Notes: a model not told the origin generated them from the sequence alone. Positions 1-7,688 are shown, counted from the stretch's first letter. The stretch: 11,941 bases of DNA from Eubacteriales Family XIII. Incertae Sedis bacterium (GCA_031281765.1 JAITEX010000021.1:1-11941), one strand, 5' to 3'. A program made the numbers and translations.

Positions 1-1
1 G

Positions 2-2515
2 CTGAATCTGACCAACTGCTCGTTTATCGGCAACAAGGCGGTGAATTACGGAGGCGCAATCAGTTCGGAAGGCGCGAAGGTCTATGCGACGAACTGCACG
101 TTCTATAATAATAGCAGCAGCAAAAGCGGTTCTTACGGGGGCGCCATATACCTGTACAGTTCCGCCACCAATGTCGGCGGCGGCGCCATTACAAACTGCA
201 CACTCGTAGGCAACACCGCAAAATCCCGCGGCGGCGGTATCATCCACGATGGCACAACAAATACAGCTAATAGGATAACGGTGAAAAACTCCCTTATTAT
301 CGGAAACTCTGCCGGTACGGGAGCGGATATATATACCGCAACCGACGGTGGACGCAATCTGTACGGAACCGCAAATGGGACGTTCAGTAAACTCGCCACC
401 TCAACAAGCAGCGTCGCCTACCCCAACACCTGGATAGCGGCCGGCGCGCCGCAGGACAACGGCGGCAACCACCTGCCGACCATCGCGCTGCTGGATGTCA
501 CGGGCAGCCCCGCGATTGACAAGCTGACCGCAGGCAGCGGCGCGCCCGCTACCGACCAACGCGGTATGACGCGCGGCGCAACGCCCGACATCGGCGCGTA
601 TGAGTTCATCGCAGCCCCGAGCCCGACGGTTACGAGCGTCACGGTCACGCCTGACGAAGTATCCGTAGTGAAGGGAGAATCCCGGACGTTTACCGCCGAA
701 GTGGAAGGTACGAACGATCCGGTTCAGACGGTCGACTGGAGCGTATCCGGCAACAGCAGCGCGGACACGACGATAAGCGCCGGCGGGTTGCTGACCGTCG
801 CCGCGGACGAAACCGCGACGTCTCTGACCGTGACCGCTACGTCAACCTGTGACGACACAAAATCCGGCGTGGCGGCCGTGACGGTAGCCTCCGCGTTCCA
901 CGTCAGCACGGCGGAGGAGTTCAACCACGCGATGAGCAAAGCGGGCAACGCGCTTCCCATCTACATCGAAGCTGACATTGCGGGCGTGAGCAACGACGCG
1001 ATTGCCGGCGGCGGCAGGGACATCACCATCTACGGGCAGGGGCACACGATCACACAGGCCGGTGGCGGCGTGACCGCGCATGTGGACGGCGCGAACAATA
1101 AGCTGACCATCAAAGACCTGACGATAGACGGCGCCGGCAGCACGACGACGAACAAAAACGGCGGCGGCGCAATCTACCTCGGCGGCGGTGACGTCTATCT
1201 GGAAAACGTCACAATCAAGAACTGCTCGGTCACCTTCGTGAGTGACGTGAACAACGGCCTCAGGTACGGCGGCGGAGCGGTGAGCGTCGCGCTGCATACC
1301 ACCCCGAACGGAACCGCGTCAAACGGGAAAATCACGGCGATCAACTGCACGTTTACCGGCAACAACGTCGGGCATACCTATGACGCGCCCGGCGGCGGCG
1401 CCTTAAGCGCGGACAAGGTTGATATAACAAACTGCACATTCTGGGGCAACAGGGCGACCGACAGCATGGGCGGCGCGGTCTACGCGCGGATGGGCGGTTC
1501 CCTCGTGAACTGCACGGTCATAAACAATTTTGCGGGAGTCAGCGGCGGCGGCGTCGCCACCCGTACGGAGCCCGTCAACGGGGGCTATAGCTATCTGCAT
1601 ATACTGAACTCCATCGTAGCCGCGAACACAACCGGCGGGACAATGGGCAAAAGCGCCGTCAACGTGGACCATGTCTACGACCAGGGCGGCAATATCTTCG
1701 GGTATATCCACACGGCCGCTAACGCGGATTATCGCGACGAGGTATATTCCGCAAACGGCAAAAGAAAGCCCGCTGCCGGTTCTGTATGGAATGTCGCTGT
1801 AGACGGCAACGCCGCGTGGCTTGATTACGCCGGGCCGAAGGATAACGGCGGCAAGACGCCGACCATTGCCCTGAAGGACGCGGCGGCAAGCCCGGCCATC
1901 GACAAAGGTGCGCCTTACGGCGCTGTCGAAAGCTACTATACCGCGCTGAACGCGCCCGCTGTCGACCAACGGGGCGAATCGCGCAATGGCGCGCCCGACA
2001 TCGGCGCGTATGAGTTCGCCGGTACGCGCGCTCCCGTCGTGAATTACACCCCAAAGGACACCCCGGGAATAGCGTCCCCGGATAACGTGGATGACGGCGG
2101 GGCGGCGGGCGGAGAAATCCCCGCGCCCGCCAGGGGTCCGGGCGGCAATGCCGCCAAAACCGGCAATGTCACCAAAGCCACACCGGGCGCCGCCTTCGTG
2201 AATGTAGTCAGGACGGTGGGCAAGGACAGTCGGAATGGTTCCCGTAGAAACGCGCGGGAAACAACGGCGCCGCGTAACGCATATGCGGATGGGACGGCGG
2301 ACGGGGAAATCCCTGTCGGGGAAATCAGCGCGCCGATCGCGGATGCCGGCGACGGGGGCAGCGTCATAATCGCGGAAAGCAGCACGCCGCAAACGCCGGG
2401 TGATGACACTGAGGGCAGCGGCTTCCCGTCCGGTTATCTGATGTACGGCGTTGCCGCGTTGGTCCTGGCCGGCGGGCTGCTGTGGTTTATTCTCGCTAAG
2501 CTTCGTAAGTCATAG
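2..2515 (+). CDS. Surface-exposed beta-helix / Ig-like adhesin-type protein, 5' end missing
   Basis: The reading frame is open from base 2, and residues in frame before the GTG at 41 already fit the repeat (LTNCSFIGN), so the true start and any signal peptide lie left of the window. The visible 837 residues show: (a) beta-helix rungs of the type NCTFxxN...GGAI (2 to about 340), ending in an SPAID...TDQRG...PDIGAYEF block (425-607), which resembles the 'choice-of-anchor Q' region of such proteins; (b) a bacterial Ig-like (BIG2-like) domain, about 620-893; (c) a second beta helix, about 895-1800, with the same closing block (1808-2017); (d) a Gly/Pro/Ala-rich stalk, about 2020-2420; (e) one hydrophobic segment, about 2430-2497, ending in KLRKS. 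The tail looks like a C-terminal membrane anchor; I see no LPXTG sortase motif. The probable role is cell-surface adhesion or glycan contact, but this is inferred from architecture only and the ligand is unknown. The gene is separated from ech by a terminator. Confidence 0.85.
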   Translation: MNLTNCSFIGNKAVNYGGAISSEGAKVYATNCTFYNNSSSKSGSYGGAIYLYSSATNVGGGAITNCTLVGNTAKSRGGGIIHDGTTNTANRITVKNSLIIGNSAGTGADIYTATDGGRNLYGTANGTFSKLATSTSSVAYPNTWIAAGAPQDNGGNHLPTIALLDVTGSPAIDKLTAGSGAPATDQRGMTRGATPDIGAYEFIAAPSPTVTSVTVTPDEVSVVKGESRTFTAEVEGTNDPVQTVDWSVSGNSSADTTISAGGLLTVAADETATSLTVTATSTCDDTKSGVAAVTVASAFHVSTAEEFNHAMSKAGNALPIYIEADIAGVSNDAIAGGGRDITIYGQGHTITQAGGGVTAHVDGANNKLTIKDLTIDGAGSTTTNKNGGGAIYLGGGDVYLENVTIKNCSVTFVSDVNNGLRYGGGAVSVALHTTPNGTASNGKITAINCTFTGNNVGHTYDAPGGGALSADKVDITNCTFWGNRATDSMGGAVYARMGGSLVNCTVINNFAGVSGGGVATRTEPVNGGYSYLHILNSIVAANTTGGTMGKSAVNVDHVYDQGGNIFGYIHTAANADYRDEVYSANGKRKPAAGSVWNVAVDGNAAWLDYAGPKDNGGKTPTIALKDAAASPAIDKGAPYGAVESYYTALNAPAVDQRGESRNGAPDIGAYEFAGTRAPVVNYTPKDTPGIASPDNVDDGGAAGGEIPAPARGPGGNAAKTGNVTKATPGAAFVNVVRTVGKDSRNGSRRNARETTAPRNAYADGTADGEIPVGEISAPIADAGDGGSVIIAESSTPQTPGDDTEGSGFPSGYLMYGVAALVLAGGLLWFILAKLRKS
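425..607 (+). repeat. First copy of the beta-helix closing block in the surface protein
   Basis: This encodes DNGG...PTIAL...SPAIDK...APATDQRG...PDIGAYEF. The same block recurs at 1808-2017. The last 26 bases (582-607) are identical in DNA to 1992-2017, so the two beta-helix modules are intragenic duplicates. Confidence 0.8.
1808..2017 (+). repeat. Second copy of the beta-helix closing block in the surface protein
   Basis: This is the counterpart of 425-607: DNGGKTPTIAL...SPAIDK...APAVDQRG...PDIGAYEF. It is longer in the middle (extra residues between SPAIDK and APAVDQRG) but shares the 26-base exact tract 1992-2017 with 582-607. Confidence 0.8.
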
Positions 2516-2539
2516 GGCAAGAAAATACCTGAAATCAAG

Positions 2540-2574
2540 CGGGGAAATCGCGTTGCGCGGTTCCCCGTTTTGTT
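2540..2574 (+). terminator. Rho-independent terminator after the surface protein gene
   Basis: The outer stem CGGGGAA (2540-2546) pairs with TTCCCCG (2561-2567). An inner CGCG/CGCG pair closes a TTG loop, and TTTTGTT follows at 2568-2574. It lies 25 bases after the stop codon, the expected place to end the upstream transcript before the ech operon. Confidence 0.85.
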
Positions 2575-2581
2575 ATATAAT
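2553..2581 (+). promoter_or_regulatory. Probable sigma70-type promoter of the ech operon
   Basis: A perfect TATAAT lies at 2576-2581. Seventeen bases upstream is TTGCGC (2553-2558), which matches only the first three bases of the -35 consensus and sits inside the terminator stem-loop. The predicted start is near 2588, giving a leader of about 118 bases. The -10 is convincing; the weak -35 suggests an activator or a low basal level. Confidence 0.5.
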
Positions 2582-2601
2582 TGTCAATGCGTTAAGGGGA
2601 T

Positions 2602-2642
2602 ACTGATTGATTTCGTTTACCAAAGGGACCGTATCGATCAGT
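2602..2642 (+). promoter_or_regulatory. Leader inverted repeat (RNA hairpin or operator) upstream of echA
   Basis: ACTGATTGAT (2602-2611) pairs with ATCGATCAGT (2633-2642): a 10-bp stem with one T/G mismatch that becomes a G-U wobble in RNA, and a 21-base loop. It lies just downstream of the predicted transcription start. There is no U-run, so it is not a simple terminator. It could be a regulator-binding site or a structured 5' leader; I recognise no known riboswitch class. Confidence 0.55.
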
Positions 2643-2650
2643 GTTTCCGA

Positions 2651-2672
2651 GCGAGCGGAATAACCCGCCCGC
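2651..2672 (+). promoter_or_regulatory. Second, weaker leader hairpin before the echA ribosome binding site
   Basis: GCGAGCGG (2651-2658) can pair with CCGCCCGC (2665-2672) with one A/C mismatch and a 6-base loop. It sits between the stronger inverted repeat and the Shine-Dalgarno sequence. In GC-rich DNA such a short imperfect stem may be chance. Confidence 0.25.
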
Positions 2673-2693
2673 AGCGCGCGTGTACTTATCATT

Positions 2694-2699
2694 AGGAGG
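2694..2699 (+). promoter_or_regulatory. Shine-Dalgarno sequence that fixes the TTG start of echA
   Basis: AGGAGG lies 6 bases before TTG at 2706. This perfect, well-spaced site supports a non-ATG start for echA; no in-frame ATG nearby has a comparable site. Confidence 0.8.
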
Positions 2700-2705
2700 A
2701 AGAAA

Positions 2706-4688
2706 TTGACTTCAATAATTACGATTTTGATCCTTATACTTTTTCCCTTCCTGATTTCCCTTATCCTTCTTGTCGCAAAGACCGACGCCTTGCGCGGCCC
2801 GGTCGTGTATATCGGCGCGGCGGTAACGGCGGCGGCGGCGATTTTCTTTGCGGCCATCAGTTTTGGCAAGGAGCCGGCGGCTCTTGTCGCAGGCGGAAGG
2901 ATAAGTGAAATCATAAGCTATGCCATGATGGGGATCGAGGCGCTGCTCGCGCTGCTCATCATCTGGCTCGGTATCAAGTATAAGAAGTATCTTGCGTCGA
3001 TACTTGCGCTCCTGCAGTGTCCCCTGCTGCTGTGGTTTGAGCTGAAACACGGGCACGACGTAGAGGTGTCGCACAATCTTGTGGTCGACAATTTTTCGGT
3101 CATCATGGTGCTTATCATCGGTATTATCGGCACACTTATCTGTGTATACGCGGTATCCTATATGAAGGATTTCCGCCATCATCACGCGGACGTTCAGGAC
3201 AGAAGCCCGTTTTTCTTCTTCCTGATGTTTGCGTTCCTTTCGGCTATGTTCGGCATAGTCCTTTCGAATAATCTCGTCTGGATGTACTTCTTCTGGGAAA
3301 TCACGACGCTCTGTTCGTTCTTCCTGATCGGCTACACCAAGACGCCCGAGGCTATCAAAAACTCCTTCCGCGCGCTGATCATGAATCTGCTCGGAGGACT
3401 TGCCTTTGTCATCGCGATCGTGGTTCTCGGCTATTTCGCAAAGATCCTCGAACTCGATTTCCTTATCAAAAATGGCGTCGGCGATACGAGCGGCCTCGTG
3501 ATAATCGTCGTGACCCTGCTCTGCTTCGCGGGCATTACGAAAGCGGCGCAGATGCCGTTCAACAGCTGGCTGCTGGGAGCCATGGTAGCGCCCACACCCA
3601 CCTCGGCCTTGCTCCATTCTTCAACGATGGTTAAGGCCGGGGTGTTCCTCATAGTAAAACTTTCGCCGCTGCTCGGCGTCGGCAGCATCCTCGATATAAG
3701 CCCCGGGTTTATGGTCGTGATGGTCGGCGCCATCACCTTCCTGCTTGCGTCGTTCTCCGCGGTTTCGCAGAGCAACGCGAAGCGCGTCCTCGCCTATTCC
3801 ACGATAGCGAACCTCGGGCTCATTATCGCGTGCGCGGGCCTCGGCACGCCGGAAGGCGCCTGGGCGGCCATTATGCTGATACTATTCCACGCGGTCACCA
3901 AGTCGCTGCTCTTTCTCAGCGTCGGGACCGCCGAGCATAATATAGGAAGCCGTGACATCGAGGATATGGATGGGCTGTTCGGCCGTCTGCCGCGCCTCGC
4001 CACCCTCATGATAATAGGCATCGCGGCGATGTTCCTCGCGCCTTTCGGCATGCTTATCTCGAAATGGGCCGCGCTGCAATCCTTTGTGGACGACAGCAAT
4101 GTCTGGGCCATTCTGCTGATTTGCTTCGGCTCTGCTGTGACGCTCTTCTATTGGGGCAAGTGGCTCGGCAAACTTTCGGGTATTGTCGCAAACCGGCAGA
4201 ATACGCAGGATCGCATCCATCGCGGCGAGTGGTTTGCGCTCGGCTGCCACGCGTTCCTCGTCATCGCCATTTCGCTGGGCTTCCCGTTCATATCCGACAA
4301 GGTCCTGCTCCCCTATCTCTCCGGGGTGTTCGGGGGCGGCCTGACCCAGGAGCAGAGCCTCGCGCTTTCAAGCGACAATATGTTCATATTAGTCGTGCTG
4401 GTGGCGCTCATTATCGTCTTGCCGCTCATGTTCTACGGCCGTACGAGAAAGCGGATAGTGCCGCTCTATATGGCCGGCGCAAACGAAGGGGACAACCTGA
4501 CCTTCCGCGGCGCCATGGACCGGGACGTTCCCGTATCGCTGCGGAACTGGTATATGGAAGGCATCTTCAAAGAGAAGCTTATGAACAAAATAGGTATTAT
4601 CACCACCTGCATAATATTCGCGATGTCCCTTACGTACATCGCGTCGCTGGTGACCTACTTCATTAAGATGGCGGGAGGTGAGGCATAA
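2706..4688 (+). CDS. echA: Ech hydrogenase subunit A, antiporter-like ion-translocating membrane subunit
   Basis: A 660-residue polytopic membrane protein of the NuoL/Mrp-antiporter family, in the size range of EchA. In the family this subunit moves H+ or Na+ across the membrane, driven by electron transfer in the peripheral arm. Hydrophobic helices run through the whole length. Family hallmarks are visible: a buried glutamate in WMYFFWEITTLCS (E198), a lysine in the KAAQMPFNSWL motif (K279), and H304 and K310 in LLHSSTMVKAGV, which correspond to the charged axis of NuoL-like subunits. The start is TTG at 2706, set by AGGAGG at 2694-2699. The stop TAA shares its last base with the ATG of echB (TAATG), which suggests translational coupling. 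It is the first gene of the operon, as in other echABCDEF clusters. The alternative name is a generic proton-conducting NuoL/HyfB-type subunit; the neighbours make EchA much more likely. Confidence 0.93.
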   Translation: MTSIITILILILFPFLISLILLVAKTDALRGPVVYIGAAVTAAAAIFFAAISFGKEPAALVAGGRISEIISYAMMGIEALLALLIIWLGIKYKKYLASILALLQCPLLLWFELKHGHDVEVSHNLVVDNFSVIMVLIIGIIGTLICVYAVSYMKDFRHHHADVQDRSPFFFFLMFAFLSAMFGIVLSNNLVWMYFFWEITTLCSFFLIGYTKTPEAIKNSFRALIMNLLGGLAFVIAIVVLGYFAKILELDFLIKNGVGDTSGLVIIVVTLLCFAGITKAAQMPFNSWLLGAMVAPTPTSALLHSSTMVKAGVFLIVKLSPLLGVGSILDISPGFMVVMVGAITFLLASFSAVSQSNAKRVLAYSTIANLGLIIACAGLGTPEGAWAAIMLILFHAVTKSLLFLSVGTAEHNIGSRDIEDMDGLFGRLPRLATLMIIGIAAMFLAPFGMLISKWAALQSFVDDSNVWAILLICFGSAVTLFYWGKWLGKLSGIVANRQNTQDRIHRGEWFALGCHAFLVIAISLGFPFISDKVLLPYLSGVFGGGLTQEQSLALSSDNMFILVVLVALIIVLPLMFYGRTRKRIVPLYMAGANEGDNLTFRGAMDRDVPVSLRNWYMEGIFKEKLMNKIGIITTCIIFAMSLTYIASLVTYFIKMAGGEA

Positions 4689-5584
4689 TGGAATTCAGTA
4701 TTTTCTCGGTGATAAGCGCGGTCCTCTATCTGTTACTGGGACCGTTTATCGGCGGCCTGCTTGCCGGCATCGACCGCAAAATCACGGCGCGTATGCAGGG
4801 GCGGTTCGGCCCGCCCATCCTGCAGCCCTTCTATGATGTCGGGAAGCTGCTTGAAAAGGAAGCCGTGACCGTCAATAAGGGGCAGGATTTCTATGTGATG
4901 GCGTGCCTTATCTTTATGATCATTACGGGAACGCTGTTCTTCTTCGGCGAAAACCTGCTGCTCGTCATCTTTATGCTGACGACCTCGGCGCTTTTCCTCG
5001 TCATCGGAGCATTTTCATCCGCGTCCCCGTACTCACAGATCGGCGCCGAGCGCGAGCTGCTGCAGATGATGTCCTATGAACCGATGGTATTGCTGATGGC
5101 GGTGGGCCTCTATATGGTGAACGGGACGTTCCGCGTTTCGGAAATCGTATCTCACGGCCCGTTGTCGCTGAAGCTGCTGATCGGCATATTTATCGGCTAT
5201 CTCTTTATTCTTACGATAAAATTCCGGAAGTCGCCTTTCGACCTTTCACTCTCGCACCACGCGCATCAGGAGCTCGTCGCGGGATTGAAAACGGAATTTT
5301 CGGGCCGGACGCTTGCGGCTCTCGAGGTAGCGCACTGGTATGAAAACGTATTCCTGCTCGGCTTCCTCTTCCTGTTCTTCGCGAACGGGACGTGGTATAT
5401 GGCCGTGATAGGCGTGGTTGTCTGTCTGATTGCGTACTTCCTCGAAATATTTATCGACAATGTCTACGCTCGTATGAAGTGGCAGTTCACCCTTAAGTCA
5501 AGCTGGCTTGTGACCCTGGTCTTTGGCGGCGTGAATGTGCTGATGCTGTACTTCCTCAAAGCGTTTAGCCTGATAGGGAATTAG
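4688..5584 (+). CDS. echB: Ech hydrogenase subunit B, NuoH-like membrane anchor
   Basis: A 298-residue membrane protein of the NuoH/HycD/EchB family. In the complex it attaches the hydrogenase arm to the membrane and links it to the ion-translocating subunit. Conserved cytoplasmic-loop motifs are present: ARMQGRFGPPILQPFYDVGK (residues 34-53), GAERELLQMMSYEP (119-132) with its acidic residues, and KFRKSPFDLSLSHHAHQE (178-195), followed by a Glu-rich patch. About eight hydrophobic helices are visible. GGGAGGTG at about 4674-4681 serves as ribosome binding site. The ATG overlaps the echA stop by one base, and 14 bases separate its stop from the echC start used here. I see nothing missing or truncated. 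Confidence 0.94.
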   Translation: MEFSIFSVISAVLYLLLGPFIGGLLAGIDRKITARMQGRFGPPILQPFYDVGKLLEKEAVTVNKGQDFYVMACLIFMIITGTLFFFGENLLLVIFMLTTSALFLVIGAFSSASPYSQIGAERELLQMMSYEPMVLLMAVGLYMVNGTFRVSEIVSHGPLSLKLLIGIFIGYLFILTIKFRKSPFDLSLSHHAHQELVAGLKTEFSGRTLAALEVAHWYENVFLLGFLFLFFANGTWYMAVIGVVVCLIAYFLEIFIDNVYARMKWQFTLKSSWLVTLVFGGVNVLMLYFLKAFSLIGN

Positions 5585-5587
5585 AAA

Positions 5588-5592
5588 GGAGG
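5588..5592 (+). promoter_or_regulatory. Shine-Dalgarno sequence before two tandem ATG codons of echC
   Basis: GGAGG lies 3 bases before ATG 5596 and 6 bases before ATG 5599. The second spacing is the more usual, so the protein probably begins MSYITKSPW. Confidence 0.6.
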
Positions 5593-5598
5593 CTCATG

Positions 5599-6165
5599 AT
5601 GTCATATATCACAAAATCACCGTGGGTTATCCATTATGACGGCAGCAGCTGCAACGGATGCGACATTGAAGTCCTCGCGTGCCTGACGCCGATGTACGAT
5701 GTGGAGCGCTTCGGTATCATCAATACGGGAAACCCGAAGCACGCGGACGTATTTCTCGTGACGGGCTCCATCAACGAACAGAATATTTCCGTGGTCAAAC
5801 AGATATACGAGCAGATGCCCGAACCGAAAGTCGTCGTGGCCATCGGCATATGCGCGACTTCGGGCGGAGTATTCCGCGAATGCTATAACATAAAGGGCGG
5901 GGTCGATACCGTGATTCCCGTCGATGTCTATGTCCCCGGCTGCGCGGCGCGCCCCGAGGCGATAATAGACGGCGTGGTAAAGGGCCTCGGCGTCCTCGCG
6001 GAGAAAAAAGCGGCGATGAAGGAGAAAGCCATTGCGGTTTTGGATACCGAAGCCGAAGCTCCGGCGCCCGAACCGCCTATAGAGATACAGGTATACGGTT
6101 CAACGGAGCCGAGGGAGCACGGCGGCGCGCATGACGCGTCCACACCCGGAAAGGGGGAAGCGTAA
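5599..6165 (+). CDS. echC: Ech hydrogenase subunit C, small subunit with the proximal [4Fe-4S] cluster
   Basis: A NuoB-like [NiFe]-hydrogenase small subunit that passes electrons between the FeS relay in EchF and the Ni-Fe site in EchE. Counting from the second ATG (188 residues), the four expected ligands are C18 and C21 (DGSSCNGCD), C85 (GICATSGG) and C115 (YVPGCAARPE). The core ends near residue 134. About 54 further residues follow: a Lys/Ala-rich helix-like stretch and then a disordered-looking Glu/Pro/Ala-rich tail (TEAEAPAPEPP). From memory such a tail is not part of the minimal EchC fold. An ATG at 5596 would add one residue. The stop TAA directly abuts the GTG start of echD, so the two genes have no gap between them. 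Confidence 0.93.
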   Translation: MSYITKSPWVIHYDGSSCNGCDIEVLACLTPMYDVERFGIINTGNPKHADVFLVTGSINEQNISVVKQIYEQMPEPKVVVAIGICATSGGVFRECYNIKGGVDTVIPVDVYVPGCAARPEAIIDGVVKGLGVLAEKKAAMKEKAIAVLDTEAEAPAPEPPIEIQVYGSTEPREHGGAHDASTPGKGEA

Positions 6166-6609
6166 GTGAGCGAAAGAAAAGACCTGATACAGGAATTCGT
6201 CTCCGTTCCGGCGGCAGAGCTGCTCGAAACGGTTTCCGATATTAAAACGAAGGGCTACCGGCTCGGCCAGATATGCGCCACGACTCTGGATGACGTGTTG
6301 GAAGTGCTGTACTCTTTCGAAAAGGATTTCACCTTGAAGAACCTGAAAGTCGAAACGCCCGCGCGGAGCGCCGAGCTGTATAGCGTCACGGCAATCTACC
6401 CGCCGGCATTTATCTATGAAAATGAAATCCATGATTTGTTTGGCATCACGTTCAAAAATCTTGCGATAGACTTCGGTGGACATTTCTTCAAGATAGCAAA
6501 GGAAACCCCGTGGAATCCGCAGGCGCATGAGGCGCGGGAAGAAATCCCGGAAGCGCCGGAGGGCGCGCGGAAAGACCCGGAGGAAATACAGGAAGGAGGC
6601 GGGGAATAA
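6166..6609 (+). CDS. echD: Ech hydrogenase subunit D, NuoC-like
   Basis: A 147-residue protein of the NuoC/EchD family with no cofactor ligands. It is a structural part of the cytoplasmic arm next to EchE. The family signature is YENEIHDLFGITF (residues 84-96), followed by the IDFGGHFFKIA segment. The core ends near residue 111. Residues 112-147 form an acidic Glu/Pro-rich tail (REEIPEAPEG, KDPEEIQEGGGE). The start is GTG directly after the echC stop, with AAGGGGG about 8 bases upstream. The TAA stop overlaps the ATG of echE by one base. The DNA encoding the tail also carries the echE ribosome binding site (AAGGAGG, 6593-6599), but that need explains only the last few residues. Confidence 0.9.
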   Translation: MSERKDLIQEFVSVPAAELLETVSDIKTKGYRLGQICATTLDDVLEVLYSFEKDFTLKNLKVETPARSAELYSVTAIYPPAFIYENEIHDLFGITFKNLAIDFGGHFFKIAKETPWNPQAHEAREEIPEAPEGARKDPEEIQEGGGE

Positions 6610-7688
6610 TGGGTAAGAGAACGGTTATCCCGTTTGGGCCGCAGCACCCGGTGCTGCCGGAGCCGATTCACCTCGACCTCGTCATAGAGGACGAGACCGT
6701 AGTGGAAGCCATACCTTCCATCGGCTTCATACACAGAGGGCTTGAAAAGCTCGTCGAAAAGAATGAATGGCCGGAGATGGTCTATGTCATAGAACGCGTC
6801 TGCGGCATCTGCAGTTTCGGCCACGGTTGGGGATATTGCAAGTCCGTCGAGGGCAATCTCGGCATTACGGTACCGCTGAGGGCCGAATACCTGCGCACTA
6901 TCTGGCACGAACTCGGACGTATCCACAGCCACCTGCTATGGCTCGGCTTGCTTGCGGACGGTTTCGGTTTTGAAAGTCTCTTTATGCACAGCTGGAGGAT
7001 CCGCGAGACCATACTCGACATATTTGAAGAGACCACGGGCGGCCGCGTCATCTTTTCGGTCTGCAAAGTGGGCGGCGTACGCCGCGATGTGTCAAATGAA
7101 AAACTTGACAAAATAGTCATGACGCTTGACGGCATCCGCAAGGAGACCCGGGAGCTGACAAGGGTATTCCTTGAGGATTCTTCTGTCAAGAATCGTCTTG
7201 TCGGCGTCGGCATGCTGACGAAACAGGAGGCGGTGGACCTCTGCGCCGTGGGGCCCGTAGCCCGCGGCAGCGGTGTGAACAACGATGTGCGGTGCGACGG
7301 CCACGGGGCTTATCCCGAGCTCAATTTTGAGCCGATACTTGAGGACGGCGGCGACTGTTACGCGCGCTGCAAGGTCCGCATAAGAGAGCTGTTTCAATCG
7401 ATGGACCTCATCAAAGAGGCGGCCACAAAGATTCCGGACGGCGATATAGCCATCGCGGTCCGCGGCAACCCGTCGGGCGAGTTCGTCGGGAGAATGGAAC
7501 AGCCGCGCGGCGAGGCATATTATTATTCGAAAGGCGACGGCAGCAAGTTCCTGAAACGTATGCGTGTACGCACCCCCACCAACGCAAATATTCCGGCGCT
7601 TGTGAAAACGCTGCAGGGCTGCGACCTCGCGGATGTGCCCATGCTCGTCCTCACAATCGACCCGTGTATCAGCTGTACGGAAAGGTAG
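6609..7688 (+). CDS. echE: Ech hydrogenase subunit E, catalytic [NiFe] large subunit
   Basis: A 359-residue NuoD-like catalytic subunit that holds the Ni-Fe(CN)2CO site for reversible proton reduction to H2. Both pairs of metal-ligand cysteines are intact: C65 and C68 in ERVCGICSFGHG, and C353 and C356 in DPCISCTER. Other family landmarks are GPQHPVLPEP near the N terminus, GFIHRGLEK (39-47), and an NxxxxRCDGHGAYPE-like region in the middle. The protein stops three residues after the last ligand cysteine, so there is essentially no C-terminal peptide for a maturation protease to remove. AAGGAGG at 6593-6599 lies 9 bases upstream of the ATG. The gene sits between echD and echF in the canonical ech order, and HypF for ligand synthesis is encoded 1.6 kb downstream. 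Confidence 0.96.
   Translation: MGKRTVIPFGPQHPVLPEPIHLDLVIEDETVVEAIPSIGFIHRGLEKLVEKNEWPEMVYVIERVCGICSFGHGWGYCKSVEGNLGITVPLRAEYLRTIWHELGRIHSHLLWLGLLADGFGFESLFMHSWRIRETILDIFEETTGGRVIFSVCKVGGVRRDVSNEKLDKIVMTLDGIRKETRELTRVFLEDSSVKNRLVGVGMLTKQEAVDLCAVGPVARGSGVNNDVRCDGHGAYPELNFEPILEDGGDCYARCKVRIRELFQSMDLIKEAATKIPDGDIAIAVRGNPSGEFVGRMEQPRGEAYYYSKGDGSKFLKRMRVRTPTNANIPALVKTLQGCDLADVPMLVLTIDPCISCTER

Noticed and set aside
1403..2392. Long open frame on the minus strand across the surface protein gene (329 codons)
   Set aside because: The translation is Arg/Val/Ala-rich with no family features and lies opposite a clear repeat protein in GC-rich DNA; it is a shadow of the real gene.
2425..2515. Sortase-type LPXTG or Synerg-CTERM sorting signal at the end of the surface protein
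   Set aside because: There is a hydrophobic segment with a short basic tail, but no LPXTG-like motif and no Gly-rich Cys motif before it. Only a generic C-terminal membrane anchor can be supported.
2588..2705. Possible metal or cofactor riboswitch in the ech leader (for example nickel/cobalt or molybdenum cofactor)
   Set aside because: Only two simple hairpins are visible. I could not identify the conserved cores of the classes I know, so no riboswitch is called.
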